From: RGIG1902 sp034926865
GTDB lineage: Bacteria; Bacillota; Clostridia; Oscillospirales; Butyricicoccaceae
DNA: 64,000 nt
Direction: 5' to 3'
NCBI GenBank assembly: GCA_034926865.1
Contig: JAYFQP010000024.1
Location: 1-64,000 of the forward strand
Shown: piece after piece, positions 23,881 to 33,126 of the stretch
How positions within the stretch are numbered: the stretch's first letter is position 1
Layout: each line of letters opens with the position of its first letter
Notes under the pieces: model-generated
What the model was told of the DNA's origin: nothing
Seen by the model: only the letters and a program-made list of their open reading frames with translations
Database searches by the model: none
Made by a program: the position numbers and the translations under genes

Positions 23881-24735
23881 ATGGATACAAATTCAAGGTT
23901 TAAATATTTAAAGCAGTCGATTGGTTATTATTTTCTTGTCGTAGTGTGCCAGATAGTTGGAGAAGTGATAGTTCTGTTCTCCTTTGGTTGGAAAGATATA
24001 AGCAATACCAACATGCCAGTAGACGAAATGATGGAGGCAATGCTTAAAATACTAAATGCCCATATCTATGGGGTTTTGCTGGCCACATATCTCGCAATGG
24101 GTCTTATATTGCTTGGAAAGAGGTTAAAAGCCTCTGCGCCGCTGACCCTTGTGGATGGCATTTCTCAGCACATCGATGCTGGACAAGCATTATGGGGCGC
24201 TTTGATGGGGGCGGGCGGTAGTTTATGGTCTTTGATACTGGTCGAGATATTGCCCAAAAATCAAAGTGCTTTTGAAACCATTACCTCGGCAGAATCGTCC
24301 GTTGTCAGCGCTGAACCTTTTTGGCTTGAGCTTTTGGCTGTTATTGTAATAGCGCCTGTATTTGAAGAGATAATTTTCCGTGGGCTGATTTTTTCAAGGC
24401 TCAGGCTGATCATGGCTCAACCGGGGGCTGTAATATGTCAGGCGCTTATGTTTGCTTCTCTGCATACAGGCGAATCGGACATAATCAGGGCTTTGGTATT
24501 GGGAGCTGTGTTGGGCTTTGCTGTTATCAAAGCGAAAAGCCTGCGGGCCGCAATAGTTATACATGTGGCTTTTAATGCCGTTGCACTTTTAGCAAATCCG
24601 TTCTATGACATGATGTTTAAAACAGAGTTTACTATTAAGCTTATGCTTATCATTGGAGGCTGCGTTTTTGCCCTTGGTGCAGTTGCATATTTTAAAACCC
24701 CAGGCAGAGGAAGTAATGTAGCTGAAAGCAAATAG
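23881..24735 (+). CDS. CPBP family intramembrane metalloprotease
   Basis: This 284-residue protein has several membrane segments and the CPBP (Rce1-like) motifs. FEEIIFRGLIFSR (about 160-172) carries the EExxxR glutamates, FASLHTG the first His, and HVAFNAV the second. Members cleave membrane peptides or act in bacteriocin self-immunity. It lies just upstream of the TagA-like transferase with 5 bases between, and a second CPBP gene occurs at 26.9 kb. Confidence 0.85.
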   Translation: MDTNSRFKYLKQSIGYYFLVVVCQIVGEVIVLFSFGWKDISNTNMPVDEMMEAMLKILNAHIYGVLLATYLAMGLILLGKRLKASAPLTLVDGISQHIDAGQALWGALMGAGGSLWSLILVEILPKNQSAFETITSAESSVVSAEPFWLELLAVIVIAPVFEEIIFRGLIFSRLRLIMAQPGAVICQALMFASLHTGESDIIRALVLGAVLGFAVIKAKSLRAAIVIHVAFNAVALLANPFYDMMFKTEFTIKLMLIIGGCVFALGAVAYFKTPGRGSNVAESK

Positions 24736-24740
24736 AAGGA

Positions 24741-25484
24741 GTGGTTTTTATCCGTACTGATATCTTATCGGTCGAGTTTGACAATTTAACACTTGGCGAA
24801 GCAGTTGACATCGCCATGGAGAATATGATTGATGGCACTAAATGCCGAGTAGTTACTCCGAATGCCGAAATAGGGCTTGACTGCATTAAAAATGACAGCC
24901 TCAGAAGGCTTGTGAATGATTCACAGCTCGTGCTTCCCGACGGCATAGGGGTAGTTTATGCATCGAGAATACTAAAAAGGCCTATCAAGCAAAAAGTGGC
25001 TGGGTTTGAGTTTGCCGACGCACTTGCCAACAGGCTTCAAAACACGGGTAAAAAGCTGTTTCTTTTTGGTGGAAAACCAGGGATAGCTGATGAGGCGGCA
25101 AAGAAGCTTTGTGAAAAATACCCTGGCCTTGAGATAGCCGGCACCGAGAATGGGTATTATGATGATGAAAACAAAATAATTGAGAAGATAAACTCAAGCG
25201 GAGCAGATGCTCTTTTTGTATGCTTGGGATGCCCTAAGCAGGAGTTTTTTATGCAGCGCAACAGGGAGATTCTGAATGTATCGCTTATGGCAGGATTGGG
25301 TGGTTCTCTTGACGTTTTTTCCGGGAATTCTCAAAGGGCTCCCAAGTTGTTTATTGATCTTGGCCTCGAGTGGTTTTATAGGCTTATCAAAGAACCCAAA
25401 AGGATAAAAAGAATGGCCAGGCTGCCTCTTTATTTGGTATATGCAGCTGCATCAAAGGATAAGGGTGAGAAAAACAATGCTTAA
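24741..25484 (+). CDS. WecG/TagA/CpsF family glycosyltransferase
   Basis: The reading frame gives up to 247 residues. Diagnostic parts are FVCLGCPKQEFFMQ and VFSGNSQRAPKLFI then GLEWFYRLIKEPKRI. TagA adds ManNAc from UDP-ManNAc to GlcNAc-PP-undecaprenyl in wall teichoic acid synthesis, matching the TagO-like gene and epimerase at 18-20 kb. The GTG at 24741 overlaps the Shine-Dalgarno AAGGAG (24736-24741). The in-frame ATC at 24750, 8 bases after it, gives a start right before RTDILSVEF, the family's usual opening. Confidence 0.88.
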   Translation: MVFIRTDILSVEFDNLTLGEAVDIAMENMIDGTKCRVVTPNAEIGLDCIKNDSLRRLVNDSQLVLPDGIGVVYASRILKRPIKQKVAGFEFADALANRLQNTGKKLFLFGGKPGIADEAAKKLCEKYPGLEIAGTENGYYDDENKIIEKINSSGADALFVCLGCPKQEFFMQRNREILNVSLMAGLGGSLDVFSGNSQRAPKLFIDLGLEWFYRLIKEPKRIKRMARLPLYLVYAAASKDKGEKNNA

Positions 25485-26235
25485 GGTAAAGATGATTGGA
25501 TGTACTCCGTCGCCGGAGAAGCTTGTGGCGGCAGCGGCAAGATTTTGCTATTCCCCTGCAGATACTGATACCATAATGGATGGGCTTACAGAGGATAAGA
25601 TAGACAGTTTTGTCAACATGCTTTCTGATATAGGTCATGAAAGCCCTATTGAACATGCAAGTTTCACGTTTGCAATAGAGGGAGTATCGAGGTCGCTGCT
25701 TGCACAGATAACCAGACATAGAATTGCTTCATTTAGTGTTCAATCTCAGAGATATGTAAAGGAAAATCACTTTACATATGTCACCCCGCCGGAAATTGAA
25801 AATGATGCTGAGGCGAGGGCTGTTTTCGTTAGCACTATGGACGAAATTCAGAGAAGCTATGTTGCACTCAGCGATATACTGTATAAAAAACATATTGAAA
25901 GCCTGGGCGGCGAAGATGTCCCGGGAAATAAAAGCAAGGCGCAAAAGATGGCTATCGAGGATGCACGATTCGTTCTGCCAAACGCCTGCGATACAAAGAT
26001 AATGATGACAATGAACGCACGTTCGCTTCAGAATTTTTTCAGACTAAGGTGCTGCAACAGGGCTCAGTGGGAAATACGTGAGCTTGCATGGCAGATGCTT
26101 GAGCTTTGTCGTAGGGAAGCTCCGGTGCTGTTCAAAAAAGCCGGGCCGGCTTGTCTCTACGGCCCTTGCAGCGAGGGCAAGATGAGCTGCGGAAAAATGG
26201 AAGAAGTGCGAAAAAGAGGTCTTATGAATGTCTAA
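25477..26235 (+). CDS. thyX: Flavin-dependent thymidylate synthase
   Basis: The ATG at 25477 (252 residues) has AAGGGTGAG upstream and overlaps the TagA-like gene by 8 bases; the ATG at 25441 lies inside that gene and has no site. The ThyX motif RHRIASFSVQSQRY (RHRxxS, then SQRY) is present at about 76-89. It makes dTMP using FAD and methylenetetrahydrofolate, without a separate dihydrofolate reductase step. The next gene is thymidylate kinase, overlapping by 8 bases. Confidence 0.95.
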   Translation: MLKVKMIGCTPSPEKLVAAAARFCYSPADTDTIMDGLTEDKIDSFVNMLSDIGHESPIEHASFTFAIEGVSRSLLAQITRHRIASFSVQSQRYVKENHFTYVTPPEIENDAEARAVFVSTMDEIQRSYVALSDILYKKHIESLGGEDVPGNKSKAQKMAIEDARFVLPNACDTKIMMTMNARSLQNFFRLRCCNRAQWEIRELAWQMLELCRREAPVLFKKAGPACLYGPCSEGKMSCGKMEEVRKRGLMNV

Positions 26236-26890
26236 GTTTATCGTCCTTGAGGGTACGGACGGCAGCGGAAAATCTACTCAGCTCGCGCTTACATGCAAAA
26301 GACTTGACGATACTGGTATATTATATAAAAGACTTACCTTTCCGAGATATGATAACCAGTCATCTGCTCTGCTCAAAATGTATCTTAACGGAGATTTTGG
26401 AACTGACCCCGAATCGGTCAACCCATATGCAGCATCCACTTTCTTTTCGGTGGATAGATATGCCTCTTTTAAAACTGATTGGCAGCAGGCTTATGAAGCC
26501 GGAATTGCTATAATAGCTGACAGATATACCACATCCAATGCCATACATCAGGCAAGCAAGCTTAACGGAGAGGCGCGTGAGGCTTTTCTCAAATGGCTGT
26601 TTGATTTTGAGTATCGGCTTCTCGGGCTTCCATCTCCTGATCGTGTCATTTTTTTGGATATGCCGTCGCAATACGCTTTGACCCTTCTTGAGAAACGCCA
26701 GGGCAATAGCGGAGATATACATGAAAAAGACCATGAATATCTTGAAAAATGCAGGGAAGGTGCTCTTGATATTGGCAGGCGTTATGGTTGGCAAACAATA
26801 TCGTGTGCTGGTGAAAGAGGACTTAAAACACCCGAAGAGATAAATGACGAGGTGTATAAGGCTGTATGTGAGGTGTTTTTGGTTGAATAA
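26228..26890 (+). CDS. tmk: Thymidylate kinase
   Basis: The 220-residue protein has the P-loop GTDGSGKST (about 9-17), FPRYDNQSS, and ADRYTTSNAIH with the DR motif of the TMP kinase family. It phosphorylates dTMP to dTDP, the step after ThyX. The start overlaps thyX by 8 bases, so dTMP synthesis and its phosphorylation are coupled. The TTG start of the second CPBP gene overlaps its end. Confidence 0.9.
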   Translation: MSKFIVLEGTDGSGKSTQLALTCKRLDDTGILYKRLTFPRYDNQSSALLKMYLNGDFGTDPESVNPYAASTFFSVDRYASFKTDWQQAYEAGIAIIADRYTTSNAIHQASKLNGEAREAFLKWLFDFEYRLLGLPSPDRVIFLDMPSQYALTLLEKRQGNSGDIHEKDHEYLEKCREGALDIGRRYGWQTISCAGERGLKTPEEINDEVYKAVCEVFLVE

Positions 26891-27749
26891 GGATAAGCTT
26901 ACACTGGTATCGGGCTTTATGCCGGCTCTGGTGCTTATGATATTGCTTGGGTTTCAATATGCAGCCAGGGGAGGATACGTTACTGTAGATTTAAGCCTGT
27001 ATGGCATGACCATGGCAGCTGCTTTTGTTTTTCCTTTTATTGTAGTTTTGCTGGTTTCAAAAGCAAGCGAGGGAGTGGTATACCGTTTTAAGGGATTTAG
27101 CTTAAGATTTCTTCCATTTGTTTTGTTTATGTCGGTGGCGCTGTCGCTTATATCATTTTTGTTAAACTGGCTTGTGGCAGAGGTGTTTTCGATTGAATAT
27201 ACGGTGCAAAGCTCTGTAGTGTCGGGTAATTACCCTATGTGGCAGCTTGTTCTTATTTCAATTTTTCTTCCTGCGCTGCTTGAAGAATTTTTTTTCCGCG
27301 GCGCGTTGTTATCTGCCCTTGAGGGTTCAAGCTTTTTTTCCGCGCTTGTCGTAACCGCGCTTTCTTTTGCGCTTGTTCATGGAGATACTATGAATATAGC
27401 CGGACCTCTTCTTGCAGGGCTTATATATGGATATATGACATATATAACAGGCTCTGTTTGGTCGGCTGTTCTTGCTCATTTTATAAACAATAGCCTTACC
27501 TTTGGCATTGGATATTTTCTTGAAAGATATTCCGCTATTGGCATATGGCAATATTTTCTTATAGTTGTTCTTGTTCTTTTTTTCGTATTCATATATTGGT
27601 CTATGGGCAGCCTTGAAAAACTAATTGAAAAGGGTAAGGTGTCAAGAATAAAAAGGAGCGGCATATCAAAAGCTACTGCATCAGCAGTTTTTTCACCCGG
27701 GCTTTGGCTTTTGGTGATCGTGTTCCTTCTTAAAAGTTTTTATTTGTAA
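26883..27749 (+). CDS. CPBP family intramembrane metalloprotease (second copy)
   Basis: I take the TTG at 26883 (288 residues); a GAGGTG site lies 7 bases upstream, and the earlier ATG at 26844 would add tmk-overlapping residues that look non-native. Multiple membrane segments and the motifs LEEFFFRGALLS, ALVHGD and AHFINNS mark a CPBP (Rce1-like) protease. It overlaps tmk by 8 bases and is followed by mltG. Its target is unknown. It differs from the first CPBP gene at 23.9 kb by much of its sequence. Confidence 0.83.
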   Translation: MNKDKLTLVSGFMPALVLMILLGFQYAARGGYVTVDLSLYGMTMAAAFVFPFIVVLLVSKASEGVVYRFKGFSLRFLPFVLFMSVALSLISFLLNWLVAEVFSIEYTVQSSVVSGNYPMWQLVLISIFLPALLEEFFFRGALLSALEGSSFFSALVVTALSFALVHGDTMNIAGPLLAGLIYGYMTYITGSVWSAVLAHFINNSLTFGIGYFLERYSAIGIWQYFLIVVLVLFFVFIYWSMGSLEKLIEKGKVSRIKRSGISKATASAVFSPGLWLLVIVFLLKSFYL

Positions 27750-27774
27750 TTTGTGATAAGAGAGATGTGATCAT

Positions 27775-28854
27775 ATGGCTTATAAAGATCCAAATCAGAA
27801 TAACGGTCCCGTCAAAAAGAAACACCGCAGCTTTTCGCTGTCTTCTACATTGACATATATCTTGTTTGTCCTCGGTGTATCTTTTGTCCTGTCCACTGTT
27901 GCCATACTTGTGTCAAACGATATGTTTGGCCTTGTGCAGGATGATACGCCTGTAACTGTAACCCTTGAAAAAGGTGAAAGCCTCTGGCAGGTGGCGTCTA
28001 CACTTAAAGAAGCCGGGCTTATTGACTATAAGTGGGCGTTCAGGCTTTACGCTGCGCTAAAGCAGGTAGACAGTTTCAGCACAGGTGAGTTTGATATAGC
28101 CAGCAATATGGACTATGGGCAGATCATCAGCGAGCTCAGAAGGACGAATACATCAACAGAAACTGTTACGATAACCATACCGGAAGGCTATACTATCAAT
28201 CAAATAGCAGAGCTTATGGAAAAGGGCAGGGTATGCGGAGAAAGCGAGTTTATAGATACGGCGAACAAATATGATTTTTCGCATGATTTTCTTGTAGACA
28301 TTCCAAAGGCAGAAAACCGGCTTGAGGGATATCTTTTTCCTGACACCTATGATTTCTTTGTGAACGAGCGTCCGGTGAGCATTATAAATAAAATGCTCAA
28401 TAACTTTGACAATAAATACACCGATGAGATGATGAAGCTTATGAAGGAGCATGGCTATACTATATCTGAGGTTGTCAATATAGCCTCTCTTATTGAGAAA
28501 GAAGCCAAGCTTGCAAGCGAGCAAGCTACGATTTCCGGAGTCATACACAATCGTCTGAATAACCCTGACAAATACCCTTATCTCGATATAGATGCCTCCC
28601 TATTATATGTAATAGGCCATAAGGAGACTATCACTTCCGAAGATCTAGAGACTGATTCGCCTTACAACCTCAGAAAGTCAAAGGGACTGCCTCCAACGGC
28701 CATATGCAACCCCGGGATAGGCGCACTTTTGGCGGCGATATCCCCTCAAAGCCACAGCTATTATTATTATGTGGCCAAGGGCGACGGAAGCCATATATTC
28801 TCAAAGACGCTTGAGGAGCACAATGCTGCCGTGGCCAGCGTTGCAAAAAAATAG
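27775..28854 (+). CDS. mltG: Endolytic transglycosylase MltG
   Basis: The protein has 359 residues with a cytoplasmic tail, one membrane segment (about 22-44), a LysM-like EKGESLWQVASTLKEAGLI segment, and the catalytic YceG domain with IASLIEKEA and VIHNRL. MltG cuts nascent peptidoglycan strands and sets their length. It sits 5 bases before the U32 gene frame and forms a run with the neighbouring plus-strand genes. Confidence 0.93.
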   Translation: MAYKDPNQNNGPVKKKHRSFSLSSTLTYILFVLGVSFVLSTVAILVSNDMFGLVQDDTPVTVTLEKGESLWQVASTLKEAGLIDYKWAFRLYAALKQVDSFSTGEFDIASNMDYGQIISELRRTNTSTETVTITIPEGYTINQIAELMEKGRVCGESEFIDTANKYDFSHDFLVDIPKAENRLEGYLFPDTYDFFVNERPVSIINKMLNNFDNKYTDEMMKLMKEHGYTISEVVNIASLIEKEAKLASEQATISGVIHNRLNNPDKYPYLDIDASLLYVIGHKETITSEDLETDSPYNLRKSKGLPPTAICNPGIGALLAAISPQSHSYYYYVAKGDGSHIFSKTLEEHNAAVASVAKK

Positions 28855-28871
28855 CTTTAGTGGAGAGACGA

Positions 28872-30095
28872 ATGAAAAAACCGGAGATACTTGCTCCCGC
28901 GGGAGATTACGAAAAGCTCAGATATGCCGTAGCTTACGGCGCCGACGCAGTCTATATGTCCGGAAAGGCTTACGGCATGCGCACGGCATCGGGAAACTTT
29001 GATCCTTCCGAGCTCAGGTTAGCAATAGAGCATTGCCATAAAAACGGAGTTAGATGCTTTATAACGGTAAACGTGATGCCGAGAAACAACGAGATAGACC
29101 AGCTGCCCGAGTATATAGAAATGCTCGGGGATATCGGGGCTGATGCCGTTATAGTGGCCGATATCGGGGTAATACCTCTTGTCAAGAAATATGCCCCAAA
29201 TGTAAAGCTTCATATAAGTACGCAGGCCAGCGTTGTCAACTATAGCTCGGCAAGTATGTTTTATAATATGGGAGCTGACAGGATTGTGCTGGCAAGGGAG
29301 CTATCTCTTGAGGATATAGCAGAGATAAGGCTTCGTACACCGAAGAAGCTTGAAATCGAGACTTTTGTACATGGAGCTATGTGCATTTCATATTCTGGCA
29401 GGTGTCTTCTTTCGAATTTCATGGCAGGAAGGGATGCTAACCATGGCAACTGTGCCCAGCCCTGCCGCTGGAGTTACTCTCTTATGGAAGAGCAGCGACC
29501 GGGCGAATATTACCCCGTATACGAAGACGAACGGGGTACATATATTTTCAATTCTAAGGATATGTGCCTTATTGATCATATTCCTGAGCTTGCAGCGGCA
29601 GGAATAGACAGCTTTAAGATCGAGGGAAGGGTAAAATCATCATATTATGCTGCCGTTATAACTGGTGCCTACAGGCGAGCGCTTGATCTTTATATTAAAG
29701 ATGGAGACAGTTATAAACTGCCTGAAGCTATCCGTGACGAGGTATTTAAGGTAAGCCACAGGAACTATTATACTGGCTTTTACTTTGGCGAAGGCAAGAG
29801 CGAATATTATGAGGAGTCTGCATATATACGCAATTGGGACGTATGTGCGATGGTGAGTGGCGTTTGTGAAAGCGGCCTTGTAAAGGCGGTACAGAAAAAT
29901 AAATGCTCTCTCGGTGAAAGCGTACAGCTCCTCTCTCCGGGAAAAGACCCAGTTGATTTTGTCATAACCGAAATGTATGATAGGGATATGAATCCTATTG
30001 AGTCAGCTCCTCATGCTCATATGGAGCTTTATATGAGGGCGCCTGAGGGCGCTGGAGACATGTCAATAATACGAAAGAAAAAAACAAGTCTTTAA
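28872..30095 (+). CDS. Peptidase U32-family protein (TrhP/YrrO-like)
   Basis: The ATG at 28872 has a GGAGAG site, so I prefer it to the GTG at 28860; this gives 407 residues. The U32 signature appears as FVHGAMCISYSGRC then CAQPCRW. The middle part, DSFKIEGRVKSSYYAAV, is also typical. Such proteins bind an iron-sulfur cluster and take part in tRNA 5-hydroxyuridine formation (TrhP) or collagenase-like activity; the former is more likely in Firmicutes. The next gene is alaS. Confidence 0.88.
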   Translation: MKKPEILAPAGDYEKLRYAVAYGADAVYMSGKAYGMRTASGNFDPSELRLAIEHCHKNGVRCFITVNVMPRNNEIDQLPEYIEMLGDIGADAVIVADIGVIPLVKKYAPNVKLHISTQASVVNYSSASMFYNMGADRIVLARELSLEDIAEIRLRTPKKLEIETFVHGAMCISYSGRCLLSNFMAGRDANHGNCAQPCRWSYSLMEEQRPGEYYPVYEDERGTYIFNSKDMCLIDHIPELAAAGIDSFKIEGRVKSSYYAAVITGAYRRALDLYIKDGDSYKLPEAIRDEVFKVSHRNYYTGFYFGEGKSEYYEESAYIRNWDVCAMVSGVCESGLVKAVQKNKCSLGESVQLLSPGKDPVDFVITEMYDRDMNPIESAPHAHMELYMRAPEGAGDMSIIRKKKTSL

Positions 30096-30112
30096 TAAAA
30101 GAGGTAATGTGT

Positions 30113-32752
30113 ATGAAGAAGATCGGGCTTAATCAGCTCAGGGAGATGTATCTGAGCTTTTTTGAGAGCAAGGGTCATCTGCGTTTGGAAAGCTTTCCGC
30201 TTGTACCGCAGAATGATGACTCTCTTTTACTTATAAATGCAGGAATGGCACCTCTGAAACCCTACTTTACTGGCGAGCAGATCCCCCCAGCAAGGAGGGT
30301 CACCACATGCCAGAAATGTATCCGTACTCCTGATATAGAGGCTGTTGGCAAAGACGCCCGCCACGGCACATATTTCGAAATGCTTGGCAATTTCTCCTTT
30401 GGGGATTATTTCAAAAGAGAGGCCACCGCATGGGCATGGGAGTTTATAACCAAGGTTTTGGAGCTTCCCGTTGACCGGATATATGTATCGGTCTACCTCG
30501 AAGATGATGAGGCTTATGATATCTGGACAAAGGAGATAGGCGTTGCGCCGGACCATATGGTGCGCCTTGGCAAGGCTGATAATTTTTGGGAAATTGGCTC
30601 CGGCCCGTGCGGCCCATGCTCCGAGATATATTTTGATCGCGGTGAGCAGTATAAATGCGATAATCCCAACTGCTCGGTCGGCTGTGACTGTGACAGATAT
30701 GTTGAGTTCTGGAATCTTGTATTCACGCAGTTCAACAGCGATGGCAATGGCAATTATACCCCGCTTGAGCATAAGAACATTGATACCGGTATGGGTATGG
30801 AACGTCTTGCCTGTATTATGCAGGAGGTAGACTCTTTATTTGATGTTGATACGATAGCCAGGATAACAGAGCATGTTTCAAAAATATGCGGTGTTAAATA
30901 CGGCGGCGATCAGAAAAAAGATGTATCATTAAGAATAATCACAGACCATATCAGGAGTACTACAATGATGGTCTGTGACGGCGTTATGCCTTCCAATGAG
31001 GGCAGAGGCTATGTGCTCAGAAGGCTTTTGAGAAGGGCAGCCCGCCATGGCAGGCTACTTGGAGTGGACAAGCCGTTCCTTTATGAAGTCTGCGAGACTG
31101 TCATAAAAGAGAATGAGGGTGCTTATCCGCAGTTAAGAGAAAAGCATGACTATATCATTAAGCTTATCAAGACAGAAGAACAGCGCTTTGCAGCAACGAT
31201 AGACAATGGCCTTGTCAAACTTGAGGCTATGATAGATGATCTCGAAAAGGGCAAAAAGACCTGTCTCTCGGGAGATGACGCTTTTAGGCTTTACGATACT
31301 GATGGTTTCCCAATAGATCTTACAGTTGAAATCCTTGAGGAACAGGGTTTGAGTGTTGACAGGGACGGATTTGATGTTCTTATGAAAGAGCAGAGGAAGC
31401 GAGCTAAGGATGCCCGCGGAAACACTACTCTCCTCGGATGGGAAGGCAGCGGCCTTTCCCTCAGCGAGATTATGCCAACCGTCTTTACAGGATATGAAAA
31501 GTATGAGGATACCGGAAGAGTTCTTGCAATAATCAAGGGCGGAGAATTTAGCGGCAGCGCCATGGAAGGCGATACAGTTACTGTATTTCTTGATCAAACG
31601 CCTTTTTATGCCGAAAGCGGCGGACAGGTAACCGATCAGGGAACCATTATGTTTAAAAGCGGCAGCGCTATGGTAAATGGGGTGGCTAAGACTCCTGATG
31701 GAAAGTTTATGCATAAGGTCACGATAGAAAAGGGCGAGCTTTCTGTTGATGATGAGGTTGATTCTATTATTGATATTGACAGGAGACGGGCTGTAATGAG
31801 AGCCCATTCGGCTACGCATATGCTTCAGAAGGCTCTGCGTGAGGTGCTTGGCAGCCATGTAGAGCAGGCGGGTTCTCTTGTGGAGCCTGACAGGCTCAGG
31901 TTTGACTTCACACACTTTTCCGCAATGACCCCTGATGAACTGAAGCGAGTAGAGAATATCGTCAACGGAGCAGCTCTCAATGGGTATGAGGTTAACGTAA
32001 CCGAAATGCCGATTGACGAAGCAAAAAAACTCGGCGCAATGGCCCTTTTCGGAGAGAAATACGGCAGCACCGTAAGGGTCGTCAAAATGGGCGATTATTC
32101 CATTGAGCTTTGCGGCGGCACACATCTTGACAATACCGCCAAAATCGGCTCCTTCAAGATAATAGGCGAGGCTTCAGTGGCGGCTGGCGTCAGAAGAATC
32201 GAGGCAGTCTGCGGTGCTGAAATAATCAACATGGTAAGGCAGCTGAACGATACTGTTGAGGGTACCTCAGAGATCCTTAAAGCTCCTGCAGGGGATATTT
32301 TAAGAAAATCGGCTCAGATCATGGCAGAACTGAGGCAGGTAAGCCATGATAAGGATATTCTTGCATCGAGGCTTGCTTCGTCAAAAGCAGCCGAACTTGT
32401 GGCATCCGCTAAGGAGATCGGAGCAGTCAGGCTTATTGCGGCAAAGGTAGACATTGACAATATGGATGATCTTCGCAGCCTTGCCGATAAGATAAGAGAC
32501 AGGGATGCGTCAGTTATCTGCGTGCTTGCAGCAGTTCAGGATGAGGCAAAAATTAACTTCGCCGCGGTCTGTGGAGTTGATGCGGTAAAGGCTGGCGCGC
32601 ACTCCGGTAATATACTGAAGCAGGTGGCCAAGATAGCTGGAGGCGGAGGCGGGGGCAGGCCTGATAGCGCCACTGCCGGAGGAAAAGATCCTTCAAGAAT
32701 TGATGAGGCTATTGGTGCTGTAGCTGAAATAGTTTCATCCATGCTTAAATAG
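30113..32752 (+). CDS. alaS: Alanine--tRNA ligase
   Basis: I take the ATG at 30113 (879 residues), 8 bases from AGAGG; the ATG at 30107 is too close. Class II catalytic parts include FFESKGHLRLESFPLVP and GNFSFGDYFK. The editing domain has HSATHMLQKAL with its zinc-binding pair, and CGGTHLDNT completes it. The Gly-rich C-terminal GGGGGGRPDSATAGG segment is conserved in AlaRS. The length is normal. Confidence 0.97.
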   Translation: MKKIGLNQLREMYLSFFESKGHLRLESFPLVPQNDDSLLLINAGMAPLKPYFTGEQIPPARRVTTCQKCIRTPDIEAVGKDARHGTYFEMLGNFSFGDYFKREATAWAWEFITKVLELPVDRIYVSVYLEDDEAYDIWTKEIGVAPDHMVRLGKADNFWEIGSGPCGPCSEIYFDRGEQYKCDNPNCSVGCDCDRYVEFWNLVFTQFNSDGNGNYTPLEHKNIDTGMGMERLACIMQEVDSLFDVDTIARITEHVSKICGVKYGGDQKKDVSLRIITDHIRSTTMMVCDGVMPSNEGRGYVLRRLLRRAARHGRLLGVDKPFLYEVCETVIKENEGAYPQLREKHDYIIKLIKTEEQRFAATIDNGLVKLEAMIDDLEKGKKTCLSGDDAFRLYDTDGFPIDLTVEILEEQGLSVDRDGFDVLMKEQRKRAKDARGNTTLLGWEGSGLSLSEIMPTVFTGYEKYEDTGRVLAIIKGGEFSGSAMEGDTVTVFLDQTPFYAESGGQVTDQGTIMFKSGSAMVNGVAKTPDGKFMHKVTIEKGELSVDDEVDSIIDIDRRRAVMRAHSATHMLQKALREVLGSHVEQAGSLVEPDRLRFDFTHFSAMTPDELKRVENIVNGAALNGYEVNVTEMPIDEAKKLGAMALFGEKYGSTVRVVKMGDYSIELCGGTHLDNTAKIGSFKIIGEASVAAGVRRIEAVCGAEIINMVRQLNDTVEGTSEILKAPAGDILRKSAQIMAELRQVSHDKDILASRLASSKAAELVASAKEIGAVRLIAAKVDIDNMDDLRSLADKIRDRDASVICVLAAVQDEAKINFAAVCGVDAVKAGAHSGNILKQVAKIAGGGGGGRPDSATAGGKDPSRIDEAIGAVAEIVSSMLK

Positions 32753-32776
32753 TTGATAAAATAAGGAGGCAGTATA

Positions 32777-33118
32777 ATGGATAATTGTATCTTTTGTAAG
32801 ATAGCGTCAGGGGAGATACCCTCAAAGAAGGTCTATGAGGACGATAAGATACTGGCCTTTCATGATATAGAGCCGCAGGCTCCGGTTCATGTTGTAATAA
32901 TACCTAAAAGCCATGTAGCCGCAGGCATGGATAAAATAAACGAAGCAAATGTCGATATTGTGGCTTATATTTTCACGTGTATTCCTAAAATAGCAGCTTC
33001 TTTAAATCTTAATGGCGGATATCGTGTGGTTTGCAATTGTGGCGCTGATGCGGGACAAACTGTGCGGCATATCCATTTCCATATTCTTGGCGGTAAAACC
33101 TTGGGCGCAATGGCGTAG
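32777..33118 (+). CDS. HIT family protein (HinT-like)
   Basis: The 113-residue protein has CIFCKIASGEIPS at the N-terminus, HVVIIPKSHV, and the histidine triad HIHFHILGG near the C-terminus. HinT-like proteins hydrolyse nucleoside phosphoramidates. A strong AAGGAGG site precedes the ATG. It lies between alaS and comEC. Confidence 0.93.
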   Translation: MDNCIFCKIASGEIPSKKVYEDDKILAFHDIEPQAPVHVVIIPKSHVAAGMDKINEANVDIVAYIFTCIPKIAASLNLNGGYRVVCNCGADAGQTVRHIHFHILGGKTLGAMA

Positions 33119-33126
33119 ATGCTGGT

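Noticed and set aside
31133..32125. A 330-codon open frame antisense to alaS
   Set aside because: It overlaps a certain gene in full and shows no domain motif or start signal.
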